Below are positions 42,358 through 49,843 of a stretch of DNA of 64,000 bases, in pieces; the first letter of the stretch is position 1, and each line of letters begins with the position of its first letter. This DNA comes from Thermalbibacter longus. GTDB lineage: Bacteria > Chloroflexota > Chloroflexia > Thermomicrobiales > Thermomicrobiaceae. The translations under genes and the position numbers were made by a program. The DNA is taken from NCBI RefSeq assembly GCF_023806485.1, contig NZ_JAMSLR010000001.1:248001-312000 (forward strand). The letters are read 5' to 3'. Under the pieces are notes generated by a model. It did not search any database, was not told the origin of the DNA, and was given only the letters and a program-made list of their open reading frames with translations.

Positions 42358-43767
42358 GTGCGGAGGTGGGCGTACCTGACCACCATGTTCGCGCTCTTTT
42401 GGGCCTGGTTTTTCCTGTTCCGGCCCGCCGCGCTGGGCGGGCCGGCGTCCTACGTCATCGTCTCCGGCATCAGCGTGGAGCCCACCCTCTATGCCGGCGA
42501 CCTGGTCATCACCCGGCGGCAGGACACCTACCAGATCGGCGACGTCGTCGCCTTTCGGGTCGACGATGGCCTCGTCATCCACCGCATCGTGGGCCTGACG
42601 CCGGAGGGCACCTATGTGCTGCGGGGCGATAACCGTAACTCCGACGACCTGTGGCACCCGACGGCCGACGAGGTCGTCGGCCGGATGTGGCTACGCCTGC
42701 CGGGGATGGGCCGCTGGGTGCAGCGGCTCCGCGAGCCGGCGAGCTTCGCCGCTCTGGTGGCTGTCCTCGGGCTGATCTCGCTGCCGGGTCTGGGCACGGC
42801 GCGCGATGCGCGGAGGAGGCGACGGATGAGGGCCGCAACCGGTTCGAGCGGGTGGGGTACGCTGAGCCTCTGGGTGAGCGCCGTGGCCGTCGCGGCGGCG
42901 CTGGCAGTGGCCTTCGGAGCACTGGCGGTCTATGCGTTGCGGCAACCGCTGCAGCGCACCGAGGAGGTCGAGCGGCTCCGCTACGAGCACGCCGCTGCCT
43001 TCAGCTACACCCTCGAGGTCGCGCCGTCGACCCTCTACCCCGAAGGCGCGGTCGGGCCGGTGACGCCCTCGGTCGCCCCCGCGCAGCAGCCCGCCGGAAC
43101 TGCACCGCCGCCGGGCGCGGGCGCTGATCGCGAGCGGGTGACGGGCACTGCGGTCTACACTAGGGAGCCCCGGCGGCTGCTGCTGGACATCCGCTACAGC
43201 CTGAACGCTCCGGAGCCGGCCTACGTCGCCGGCGAGTACCGAGTCGATCTCGAAGTGCGGGCGGGCGCCGACGGCTGGAGCAAGGTGCTGCCACTGGTCG
43301 AGCCGGCGTCCTTCGGCGGCACGCAGTTGATGCTGAGCGTCCCGGTCGACCTCGAGCAGGTGCGAGCGCTGATCGCGGTGGTGGAGGAAGAGACCGGCTT
43401 CGAGCCAGGGGCGTACCAGCTCACGGTGATCCCGGAGATCCGGGTGCGGGGCCGTATCGGCGACCAGCCGGTGGACGAGGTCTACGCGCCGCCCTTCCGC
43501 ATGACCTGGAACCGCAGCCACCTGGTGCTCGACGGCGAGCTCGCGCGCAGCGAGCCGCACAGCGTCGCCGAGCCGGTCGCGCGGCCGGCGCAGATAGGAC
43601 TGCTCGGCCTCGACATGCCGGTCGGGATGGCCAGGATCGTCGCTCTCGCCGGGCTCGTCGCGAGCCTGCTGGGACTGGCGGCTGCCGGCGGCCTGCTGGT
43701 GCGCCACCGCGCCGCTCCTCCGGCGGGCCGAGCGCGACTGCGACGCCATCGCTGGTCCGGACCGTGA
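42358..43767 (+). CDS. SipW/archaeal-type signal peptidase I fused to a DUF5305-like extracytoplasmic domain
   Basis: The GTG at 42358 has GGAGGG six bases upstream; the product is 469 residues. The N-terminal 130 residues form a signal peptidase: a membrane helix (LTTMFALFWAWFFLF), the serine box VSGISVEPTLYAGDLVI, then GDVVAFR, and GLVIHRIVG with histidine in place of the bacterial lysine, as in SipW and archaeal enzymes, and LRGDNRNSDD. After a second helix come a third (SLWVSAVAVAAALAVAFGAL), a beta-rich domain of about 230 residues (YTLEVAPSTLYPEG, VYTREPRRLLLDIRYSL) and a final helix. This fusion differs from stand-alone SipW. Confidence 0.8.
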   Translation: MRRWAYLTTMFALFWAWFFLFRPAALGGPASYVIVSGISVEPTLYAGDLVITRRQDTYQIGDVVAFRVDDGLVIHRIVGLTPEGTYVLRGDNRNSDDLWHPTADEVVGRMWLRLPGMGRWVQRLREPASFAALVAVLGLISLPGLGTARDARRRRRMRAATGSSGWGTLSLWVSAVAVAAALAVAFGALAVYALRQPLQRTEEVERLRYEHAAAFSYTLEVAPSTLYPEGAVGPVTPSVAPAQQPAGTAPPPGAGADRERVTGTAVYTREPRRLLLDIRYSLNAPEPAYVAGEYRVDLEVRAGADGWSKVLPLVEPASFGGTQLMLSVPVDLEQVRALIAVVEEETGFEPGAYQLTVIPEIRVRGRIGDQPVDEVYAPPFRMTWNRSHLVLDGELARSEPHSVAEPVARPAQIGLLGLDMPVGMARIVALAGLVASLLGLAAAGGLLVRHRAAPPAGRARLRRHRWSGP

Positions 43768-44005
43768 TCCGCGCCGACCCGGATACAATGGGCTCGCTGA
43801 AGTCGAGCACGACCGCCGGCGGGCTGGTGCCCAGCCGCTCGCCCGGCCGCGGCGTGGTGCGCACCAGGAAGGCGTGCGCGCTGGCGATCCCCGGCAGGAC
43901 AAGCCCCAGGACCACGATCAGCGCCGCCAGGAGGAGTCGGACCGCCGCGTTCCCGCCGCTCCGTCTCGAGACCGGTGCGCTCGTGTGGTCATCAGTCCGG
44001 GGCAT
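43740..44005 (-). pseudogene. Truncated CopC-like copper-binding protein
   Basis: The ATG at 44005 with GGAG upstream starts a signal peptide (LLLAALIVVLGLVLPGIASA) followed by the CopC N-terminus AHAFLVRTTPRPGE and VVLDFSEPIVSGSARITV. After about residue 88 the family pattern stops, and the frame runs antisense into the signal peptidase gene until a stop at 43421. The C-terminal half of CopC, including the second copper ligands, is missing. An intact CopC domain is encoded at 60252. The break lies at the right edge of the accessory locus. Confidence 0.7.
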
Positions 44006-44035
44006 GACGTGCTCCAGAGCGTTCGTCTCGCCGAC

Positions 44036-46177
44036 TCACGAGCGCAGCATGCGCAGGCCGCTGGCGATCACCACAAACTCGCTGATCTCGTGCCCCAGCA
44101 CGGCGATCGGCAGGGTGAAGACGCCCGCGATCGCCCCTACCACCAGGGCGCCGATGACCGCGGCCGAGAGGGCCAGGTTCTGGTTGACCACGCCCTGGGT
44201 GCGTCGGGCCAGGCGGAGCGCGTAGACGAGCTTCTCCAAGTCGTCGGCCATGAGCGCCACGTCGGCCGTCTCGAGCGCCACGTCGGTGCCGGCCGCGCCC
44301 ATGGCCACGCCGACGGTCGCCTCGGCCAGCGCGGGCGCGTCGTTGACCCCGTCGCCCACCATCGCCACGTGCCCGTGCTGCTGCGCGAGCTCGCGCACCT
44401 TGGCCACCTTGTCCTCCGGCTTGAGGTCGGCGTACACCTCGTCGATCCCCACCTCGCGGGCGATGGCGTGGGCCGTGCGGGCGTTGTCGCCGGTCAGCAT
44501 CGCCACCTTCACGCCCAGCTCGTGCAGCGCCGCGATCGCCTGGCGGGCGTTCGGGCGGATGGTGTCGCGGATGGCGACCAGCCCCCAGGGCCCCCGCTCG
44601 TCGCCGACCAGCACCACCGTCTTCCCCTCGCCCTGCAAGCGTTCGATCTCCTCCCGCACCGCGTCGACCGCTACGCCGAGCCGTGATTGGAACAGGTCTG
44701 GGCTACCGATGTACACCGTCGCTCCGTCTAGCCGCGCCATTGCCCCCGCCCCGGGCAGGGCGCGGAATTCCGCTGGCTCCGTCGGCCTTGCACCCGTGGC
44801 CTCCGCGTAGCGGACGATCGCGCGCGCCAGCGGGTGCTCGCTGCGGCGTTCGATGCCCGCGGCGACGGCCACCAACTCATCTGACGAGCTGATGCGGCCC
44901 GCGACGCCATCCGGACACAGCAGGACATCCGTGACCTCCGGCTCGCCGCGGGTGATGGTGCCGGTCTTGTCCAACGCCACGACCCTGACCTTGGCCAACT
45001 CCTCCACGTACACGCCGCCCTTGATCAGCACGCCGTTGCGGGCGGCGGTGCCCAGCGCGGCCACCAGGGTGATGGGGATGGAGATGACGAGCGCGCACGG
45101 CGCCGCCGCCACGATGAAGACGGTGGCGCGGGTGATCCAGGTCTCCCACGGGGCGCCGAAGGCGAGCGGCGGCACCACGGCGAGCAGCACGCCGAAGAGC
45201 AGGACGGCCGGGCTGTAGCGCCTGCCGAAACGTTCGATGAAGCGCTGGCTCTTGCCCTTGCGCTCCTGGGCCTCTTCGACCATCTGGATGATGCGGGCGA
45301 TGGTGTTGTCGGCGAAGGTCTTCGTCGCGCGGACCTCCAGGGCGCCCTCACCCGCGTTGATGGTGCCCGCGAATACCGTGTCGCCGGGCCCCTTCTCCAC
45401 GTGGACGCTCTCGCCGGTCACCGGCGCCTGGTTGACACTGGACTCGCCGACGAGCACCACGCCGTCGGTGGCGACGGCCTGCCCCGGCCTGACGATGAAG
45501 ACATCATCGACGGCGAGCTCCTCGACCGGAATCTCCACCTCGCGCCCGTCCCGCCGCACCAGCGCCATCTTCGGGGCCAAGTCCATCAGCGCCCGGATGG
45601 CGGAGCGGGTCTTGTCCTCGGTGTAGCCCTCGGCGGCCTCCGAGATGGAGTACAGGAAGACGAGCATCGCGCCCTCGGCGGCCTGGCCCATCGCCGTCGC
45701 GACCACCGCCGCCGTGCTCATCAGCAGCTCGATGCCGATCGCGCGCTCGAAGATCAGTTCCTCGATCGCCTCGCGGCCGAAGAAGTAGCCGCCGGTGACG
45801 ATGGCGACGAGGTAGAGGCCGGTCGAGACGGGCTCCGGCACGCCGGCCAGCCCGACGAGCCAGCCGACCAACAGCAGGACTCCCGAGGCGGCCGAGGTCA
45901 GCACCTTCGGGTTGCGCCAGGGCTTCGGCGGCTCGGCCAGCACCCGCCCCCGCTGCGGCGGGAAGCCGAGGGCCTGGAGCCGCTCCTTGAGCGTCTCGTC
46001 GGAGGTGCGCTCCGGGTCGTAGGTGAGGACGACCTTGGCCGCCTTCGGGTAGATCCTCACCTCGAGGAGCCCCGGCACGCCGTCCAGGCCGCGCTCGATA
46101 ACGCCGGCGTCGTGCTCGCAATCGAGATTGGTCACGTAGAGCTCAAGCTCTTTGCCGCGCTTGGCGGTCGTCGCCAT
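44036..46177 (-). CDS. Heavy-metal translocating P-type ATPase (CadA/CtpG-like)
   Basis: The protein is 713 residues. It has an N-terminal HMA-like domain with a single cysteine (VTNLDCEHD), membrane helices, the phosphatase loop VTGES, the metal-path motif APC (residues 359-361) in helix 6 and the phosphorylated aspartate D403 in DKTGT. MLTGDNARTAHAIA and MVGDGVNDAPALAEA complete the cytoplasmic domains. APC in place of CPC sets it apart from classical CadA/ZntA. With the CmtR-like repressor 12 bases upstream, cadmium/lead efflux across the inner membrane is the likely role. Confidence 0.92.
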   Translation of the reverse strand: MATTAKRGKELELYVTNLDCEHDAGVIERGLDGVPGLLEVRIYPKAAKVVLTYDPERTSDETLKERLQALGFPPQRGRVLAEPPKPWRNPKVLTSAASGVLLLVGWLVGLAGVPEPVSTGLYLVAIVTGGYFFGREAIEELIFERAIGIELLMSTAAVVATAMGQAAEGAMLVFLYSISEAAEGYTEDKTRSAIRALMDLAPKMALVRRDGREVEIPVEELAVDDVFIVRPGQAVATDGVVLVGESSVNQAPVTGESVHVEKGPGDTVFAGTINAGEGALEVRATKTFADNTIARIIQMVEEAQERKGKSQRFIERFGRRYSPAVLLFGVLLAVVPPLAFGAPWETWITRATVFIVAAAPCALVISIPITLVAALGTAARNGVLIKGGVYVEELAKVRVVALDKTGTITRGEPEVTDVLLCPDGVAGRISSSDELVAVAAGIERRSEHPLARAIVRYAEATGARPTEPAEFRALPGAGAMARLDGATVYIGSPDLFQSRLGVAVDAVREEIERLQGEGKTVVLVGDERGPWGLVAIRDTIRPNARQAIAALHELGVKVAMLTGDNARTAHAIAREVGIDEVYADLKPEDKVAKVRELAQQHGHVAMVGDGVNDAPALAEATVGVAMGAAGTDVALETADVALMADDLEKLVYALRLARRTQGVVNQNLALSAAVIGALVVGAIAGVFTLPIAVLGHEISEFVVIASGLRMLRS

Positions 46178-46189
46178 AGTTCTCCCCCT

Positions 46190-46519
46190 TCAGTCCTGAT
46201 AGCGGGTGCACGCGTACACCCGCGCCGCCACGTCCGCGAGGATGCCCTCGGCGTCGCGCAGCACGTCCTCAACCCGCGGGTCAGCGAGCGCGTAGTAGAC
46301 GAAGCGTCCCTCCTGGCGGCTGGCCACCAGGCCGCACTCCTTGAGACAGGCCAGGTGGCCCGAGGCATTCGGCTGTGAGAGTCCGGTGTCCGCGACGAGC
46401 TCGGAGACGCTCTTCTCGCCGGAGCGAAGCGCTTCGAGCAGCGCGAGACGCGAGGTATCCGCCAGGCCGCGGAAGAACTTGGCCTTCAGGGTGAGGGACA
46501 GATCCTGGACTACAGCCAT
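46190..46519 (-). CDS. ArsR/SmtB-family metal repressor, CmtR-like (second copy)
   Basis: This 109-residue winged-helix repressor carries the metal-site pattern CLKECGL (Cys58, Cys62) and a late VYACTRYQ (Cys104). This closely parallels the Cys57/Cys61/Cys102 cadmium-lead site of mycobacterial CmtR. The DNA-recognition helix is VSELVADTGLSQPNASGHLACL. AGGAGGAG lies before the ATG. It is translated just ahead of the ATPase gene and directly behind a truncated ATPase fragment, so it relies on a promoter upstream of the whole block. Confidence 0.9.
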   Translation of the reverse strand: MAVVQDLSLTLKAKFFRGLADTSRLALLEALRSGEKSVSELVADTGLSQPNASGHLACLKECGLVASRQEGRFVYYALADPRVEDVLRDAEGILADVAARVYACTRYQD

Positions 46520-46535
46520 CGCAGGCTCCTCCTCG

Positions 46536-47105
46536 AGTGGTGGCGCGCTCCACGAAGTCGCCGATCCGCATGAAGAAGACCACGACGGCCGCCGCCGCCC
46601 ACTCGCCGACGGCGATGGCGGCCAGCAGGCCGACGGTCATCAGCGTGTGGGCGATGATCTGGCGACGCAGCGCCGCTCGCAAGACATTGCGGAAGACCGG
46701 CCAGCCGCCGGCCAGGATGGCCACGAGCCAGAGCGGCCAGGGGACGCGATCGGTCACTGCCTCCACCAGGCCCAGCCACTCGCCGAGCACGACGACGAGC
46801 AGCACCGCGCAGAAGACGAGGCCGAGTAACCGGAAGACCGACCGGGTGTAGGCGCGGGACGTATCCGTCTCGGCTCCGCCTGCCACGTCGTAGCCGGAGC
46901 GCCGCACAGCCTCGCGGATGGCGTCGAGGTCGGCCCGCGCCGGGTCGTACTCGACGAGCGCCCGCTCGGCGGCCAGCAGCACCCGGGCGCTCAGCACCCC
47001 CGGCACGCCGGCGATGGCGCGCTCCACGTGCCGGGCACAGTCGGCGCAGTCCATGCCGAGGACGGCCAGCTCCACGGTCTCAGCAGCCGGCGTGCGCTCG
47101 CTCAT
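46536..47105 (-). pseudogene. Truncated heavy-metal P-type ATPase (N-terminal third)
   Basis: The ATG at 47105 overlaps the first repressor gene. The frame encodes a full HMA domain with the CxxC pair (VLGMDCADCARHVERAIAGVPG) and three to four membrane helices up to FFMRIGDFVERATT near 46536. At that point the ATPase sequence stops and the frame runs on, out of register, through the second repressor gene to 46281. The actuator, phosphorylation and nucleotide domains are missing. A recombination between two tandem repressor-ATPase units would give this structure. The fragment could still be made as a metal-binding membrane protein. Confidence 0.75.
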
Positions 47106-47545
47106 CGTCGTGCCTCCCTCTCAGGGTCAACCCGCGCGGTATCGGGCCACGCCGGTCGGCGCTCACGCGCCGGGGCGATACGCTCCGGGGCATCGCCGCC
47201 CTCCTGGGAGGCGGGCAGCTCGTACCGGGTGCAGGCGTAGACGCCGCTGGCGACGTCGGCGAGGAGCTGGTCAGCCAGCGCCAGCAGCGTGTCGATACGC
47301 CGGTCGCTGAGCCGGTAGCGGACGAAGCGGCCCTCCTGCTCGCGGTCGACCAGCCCGCAGTCCCAGAGACAGCGCAGGTGGTTGGAGGCGTTCGACTGGC
47401 TGAGCCCGGTGGTCTCGGCGATCTCTCCGACGGTCATCGGGCCGCGCCGCAGCGCTTCGACGATAGCCAGCCGCGAGGGGTCGGCAAAGCCGCGGAAGAG
47501 CTTCGCCTTGAGGCTGATAGCGCGCGGGTTGGCTTGCAGCAGCAT
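47102..47545 (-). CDS. ArsR/SmtB-family metal repressor, CmtR-like (first copy)
   Basis: The protein has 147 residues: the same winged-helix and cysteine pattern as the copy at 46190 (CLWDCGL with Cys59 and Cys63, then VYACTRYE with Cys105), plus a 35-residue charged tail. Recognition helix: MTVGEIAETTGLSQSNASNHL. GAGGAG precedes the ATG. The gene follows a near-consensus promoter whose -10 box meets a 20-base inverted repeat, so self-repression relieved by Cd(II), Pb(II) or a similar soft metal is expected for the entire block to 44036. Confidence 0.9.
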   Translation of the reverse strand: MLLQANPRAISLKAKLFRGFADPSRLAIVEALRRGPMTVGEIAETTGLSQSNASNHLRCLWDCGLVDREQEGRFVRYRLSDRRIDTLLALADQLLADVASGVYACTRYELPASQEGGDAPERIAPARERRPAWPDTARVDPEREARR

Positions 47546-47569
47546 GCGTGATCATCTCCTCGTTCAACG

Positions 47570-47589
47570 ATATCAGCACTTGCTAATAT
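47570..47589 (-). promoter_or_regulatory. Operator for the CmtR-like repressor
   Basis: ATATCAGCA and TGCTAATAT are separated by CT and are complementary at all but one position, giving a 20-base imperfect inverted repeat. It starts within the -10 region and covers the predicted transcript start, 25 bases before the repressor ATG. Size and position fit ArsR/SmtB operators. Confidence 0.7.
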
Positions 47590-47616
47590 GATAACTCGCC
47601 CCGACGTGTTTGTCAA
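47588..47616 (-). promoter_or_regulatory. Sigma-70 promoter of the metal-efflux block
   Basis: On the minus strand TTGACA (47616-47611) is a perfect -35, and TATCAT (47593-47588) lies exactly 17 bases further on, matching the -10 consensus at four of six positions. The operator begins inside the -10. It drives both repressors, the ATPase fragment and the ATPase. Confidence 0.75.
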
Positions 47617-47952
47617 ATGCTCAGCAACAAGGAGAGGCGGCGAGCGGTGGGTGACGAGCTGGTTGCCCCTGCTCAGTCGCCAGTGGCCACACGCCCGGGT
47701 GTGCCCGTGGGGGCGTCCGCATCGGCGAATACCGGTGGCCCAGGGACTCCGGGCTTTCGGGGACTAGGGCGTGTGCTCACAGCGTGAGGCCGGCCGGCCT
47801 GTGCCTCAGCTCGGAAGCGGAGCCTGATCCATGAGCCCGGTGCTTCAGCGCTGGGCGACACCCGTGTAGAGGCCGCATGCCCCGCAACCACGGATCGCCC
47901 TCGGGGAGTAGGGTGGGAAAGCTGGGGCGAGGGCCGGAGCGGGGCCGCCCAT
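47617..47952. other. Intergenic stretch after the formate dehydrogenase operon
   Basis: This 336-base gap lies between the promoter of the metal-efflux block and the end of the NrfD-like gene. I see no supported gene and no clear terminator or tRNA. GC content is typical of the genome. Confidence 0.4.
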
Positions 47953-48963
47953 CTACCGCTTGCGGGCCAGCTCGAAGGTCGCCTGCGGGTCGTCGGCCGA
48001 GCGGTGGCCGGCGAAGACCATCACATAGCGGAGCAGGAAGCCACCGGCGAGCACCAGTAGCCCGACCAGCAAGCGCAGCGCCTGGGCCATCCCGCTGTGG
48101 CGCCCGCGGGCGAGCGCCTGGAGAAGGAGCGGCGCCACCACGCCGGCCCCCAGCACGCCGCGGAACGCCTGGCCAAGGCGCCCCTCGTCGAGCGGCCGGC
48201 CGATCACCGGGCCGCTGTTGGCGCGCAGGCCGAACAGGAGCGCCAGCTCTGCCAAGAGCGCCAGCCGGTCGAGCCGCTCCAGCCGCTCGAGTGCCTGGCT
48301 GCCGGCCTGCCGCGTCGCGCTCAGCAGGAGGAACAGTGCCGCGACCGCGTTCGAGAGCGCGGAGCTGAGGAAGAGCGGCCCCAGCAGCAGGAAGTTCTTC
48401 GTCCAGAGGGGAACCGCGGTGGCTGCCAGTAGCACGCCGGTGTAGCCGCTGAGGAAGAAGGCGGGCCCGCTGCCGAGCAGGCCGACGAGCCGATCCGGCA
48501 TGGCCCGGAGCAGCCGCGCCGGCCCGCGCCGGCCCAGGAGCCCATCCTGAGCCGCCTGGATCAGCGCGCTGAGGCCCGAGAACAGGCTGAAGGCGATCAG
48601 CCCCCAAACGCCGAGCGACATCGGCGAGCGCAGCTTGAGCACCCGGAGCATGTGGTGGAACCGCTCTGGCCGCCCCAGGTCGTAGATCAACAGCAGCGGG
48701 CCGGGGAGCACGGTCAAAAAAGAGAGGTAGCGACCGGCGCGGGCCACTGGGCGCATCTCCGGTCCGCCGAAGAGCCGGGCCAGCGTCGCGACTACGTAGC
48801 TCGCGCCGGAGATGCCACCCAGGAAGAAGTAGAGGACGATCGACCACTTCCAGTGAGGTTTGTGGATAGCCGGCAGACCGTAATAGCTATCGCGCGCCTC
48901 GTCCGCGGCCGAGCGCCCGGCCTGACGCCGCGTCTCCCATCGCCGCTCGTAGCCGATGCTCAT
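47953..48963 (-). CDS. NrfD-like membrane subunit of formate dehydrogenase
   Basis: This 336-residue membrane protein has eight or more hydrophobic helices and the NrfD/PsrC-family start (HWKWSIVLYFFLGGISGASYVVATLARLFG; LLIYDLGRPERFHHMLRVLKLRSPMSLGVWGL). Family members carry electrons between the iron-sulfur subunit and the quinone pool without bound haem. It is the third gene of the operon, 31 bases after the beta-subunit gene, and replaces the cytochrome b556 gamma subunit of the E. coli FdnGHI enzyme. Confidence 0.88.
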   Translation of the reverse strand: MSIGYERRWETRRQAGRSAADEARDSYYGLPAIHKPHWKWSIVLYFFLGGISGASYVVATLARLFGGPEMRPVARAGRYLSFLTVLPGPLLLIYDLGRPERFHHMLRVLKLRSPMSLGVWGLIAFSLFSGLSALIQAAQDGLLGRRGPARLLRAMPDRLVGLLGSGPAFFLSGYTGVLLAATAVPLWTKNFLLLGPLFLSSALSNAVAALFLLLSATRQAGSQALERLERLDRLALLAELALLFGLRANSGPVIGRPLDEGRLGQAFRGVLGAGVVAPLLLQALARGRHSGMAQALRLLVGLLVLAGGFLLRYVMVFAGHRSADDPQATFELARKR

Positions 48964-48994
48964 CTGGCTTGCTCCCTGTACCCCGATCTGTGCG

Positions 48995-49843
48995 TCACCG
49001 CCGCCGCAGCGAGAGCAGCGCGGCGAGCCCCAGCCCGAGCGCGGCCGCCGCCGTGCTCAGGAAGGCCGGCAGGACCTTGCGCTGCGGCAGCTCCGGCTGG
49101 GCTGGCAGGTTGTAGACCTCCGGCGGCGCGGTGAGGATGAAGAAGGCGTTCAGCCCCTCGATCCCGCCGGTGCCGCCGACCTCCCGGTCGCCGTAGATGT
49201 AGGCCTCGGTCACGCCCTGCGTGTGCAGATCGGCCACACGCCGCTTGGCGCGCTCCATGAGCTGCTCCACCGGGCCGAACTGGATGGAGTCGGTCGGGCA
49301 GGCCTTGGCGCACGCCGGCTCCAGGCCGTCCTTGAGGCGATCGTAGCAGAGCGTGCACTTGTGCGCTTTGCCGTCGGTGAGGCTGAGCGCCGGCACCCCG
49401 AAGGGGCAGGCTGGCACGCAGTAGCCGCAGCCGTTGCAGATATCTTGCTGGATGACGACGGTGTCGAACTCCGTCCGGATAATGGCTCCGGTGGGGCAGG
49501 CTTCCAGGCAGCCGGCGTAGACGCAGTGCTTGCAGACATCGCTCATCATCAGCCAGTTGCTCTGAAAGGCCTTGAGCCGGGTGGGCCGGCGTCCCTCGCG
49601 GTCGCTGACCCGTTCGATGAAGGCGACGTGTCGCCACGTGGTGGCCCCCAGGTCGCCGGTGTTGTCGTAGCTGTAGCCGGTGAACCCGAAGTCATCCATC
49701 GGGAGCTGGTTCCACTGCTTGCAGGCCACCTCGCAGGCCTTGCAGCCGATGCACAGCGTCGTGTCGGTCAGGAAGCCGAGCGCGCCTGGCCGGGCTCCTG
49801 TCGTGCCGGCGCGGCCGTTGCCCTGGGATTCCCTCGCGCTCAT
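48995..49843 (-). CDS. Formate dehydrogenase beta subunit, four-cluster ferredoxin
   Basis: This 282-residue electron-transfer subunit has sixteen cysteines in ferredoxin arrangement: CIGCKACEVACKQW, CKHCVYAGCLEACPTGAI, CNGCGYCVPACPFG and CTLCYDRLKDGLEPACAKACP, enough for four [4Fe-4S] clusters. It ends with one membrane helix (VLPAFLSTAAAALGLGLAALLSLRRR) that would dock it to the membrane subunit. Its ATG overlaps the alpha-subunit stop in ATGA. It resembles FdnH/FdoH. Confidence 0.93.
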   Translation of the reverse strand: MSARESQGNGRAGTTGARPGALGFLTDTTLCIGCKACEVACKQWNQLPMDDFGFTGYSYDNTGDLGATTWRHVAFIERVSDREGRRPTRLKAFQSNWLMMSDVCKHCVYAGCLEACPTGAIIRTEFDTVVIQQDICNGCGYCVPACPFGVPALSLTDGKAHKCTLCYDRLKDGLEPACAKACPTDSIQFGPVEQLMERAKRRVADLHTQGVTEAYIYGDREVGGTGGIEGLNAFFILTAPPEVYNLPAQPELPQRKVLPAFLSTAAAALGLGLAALLSLRRR

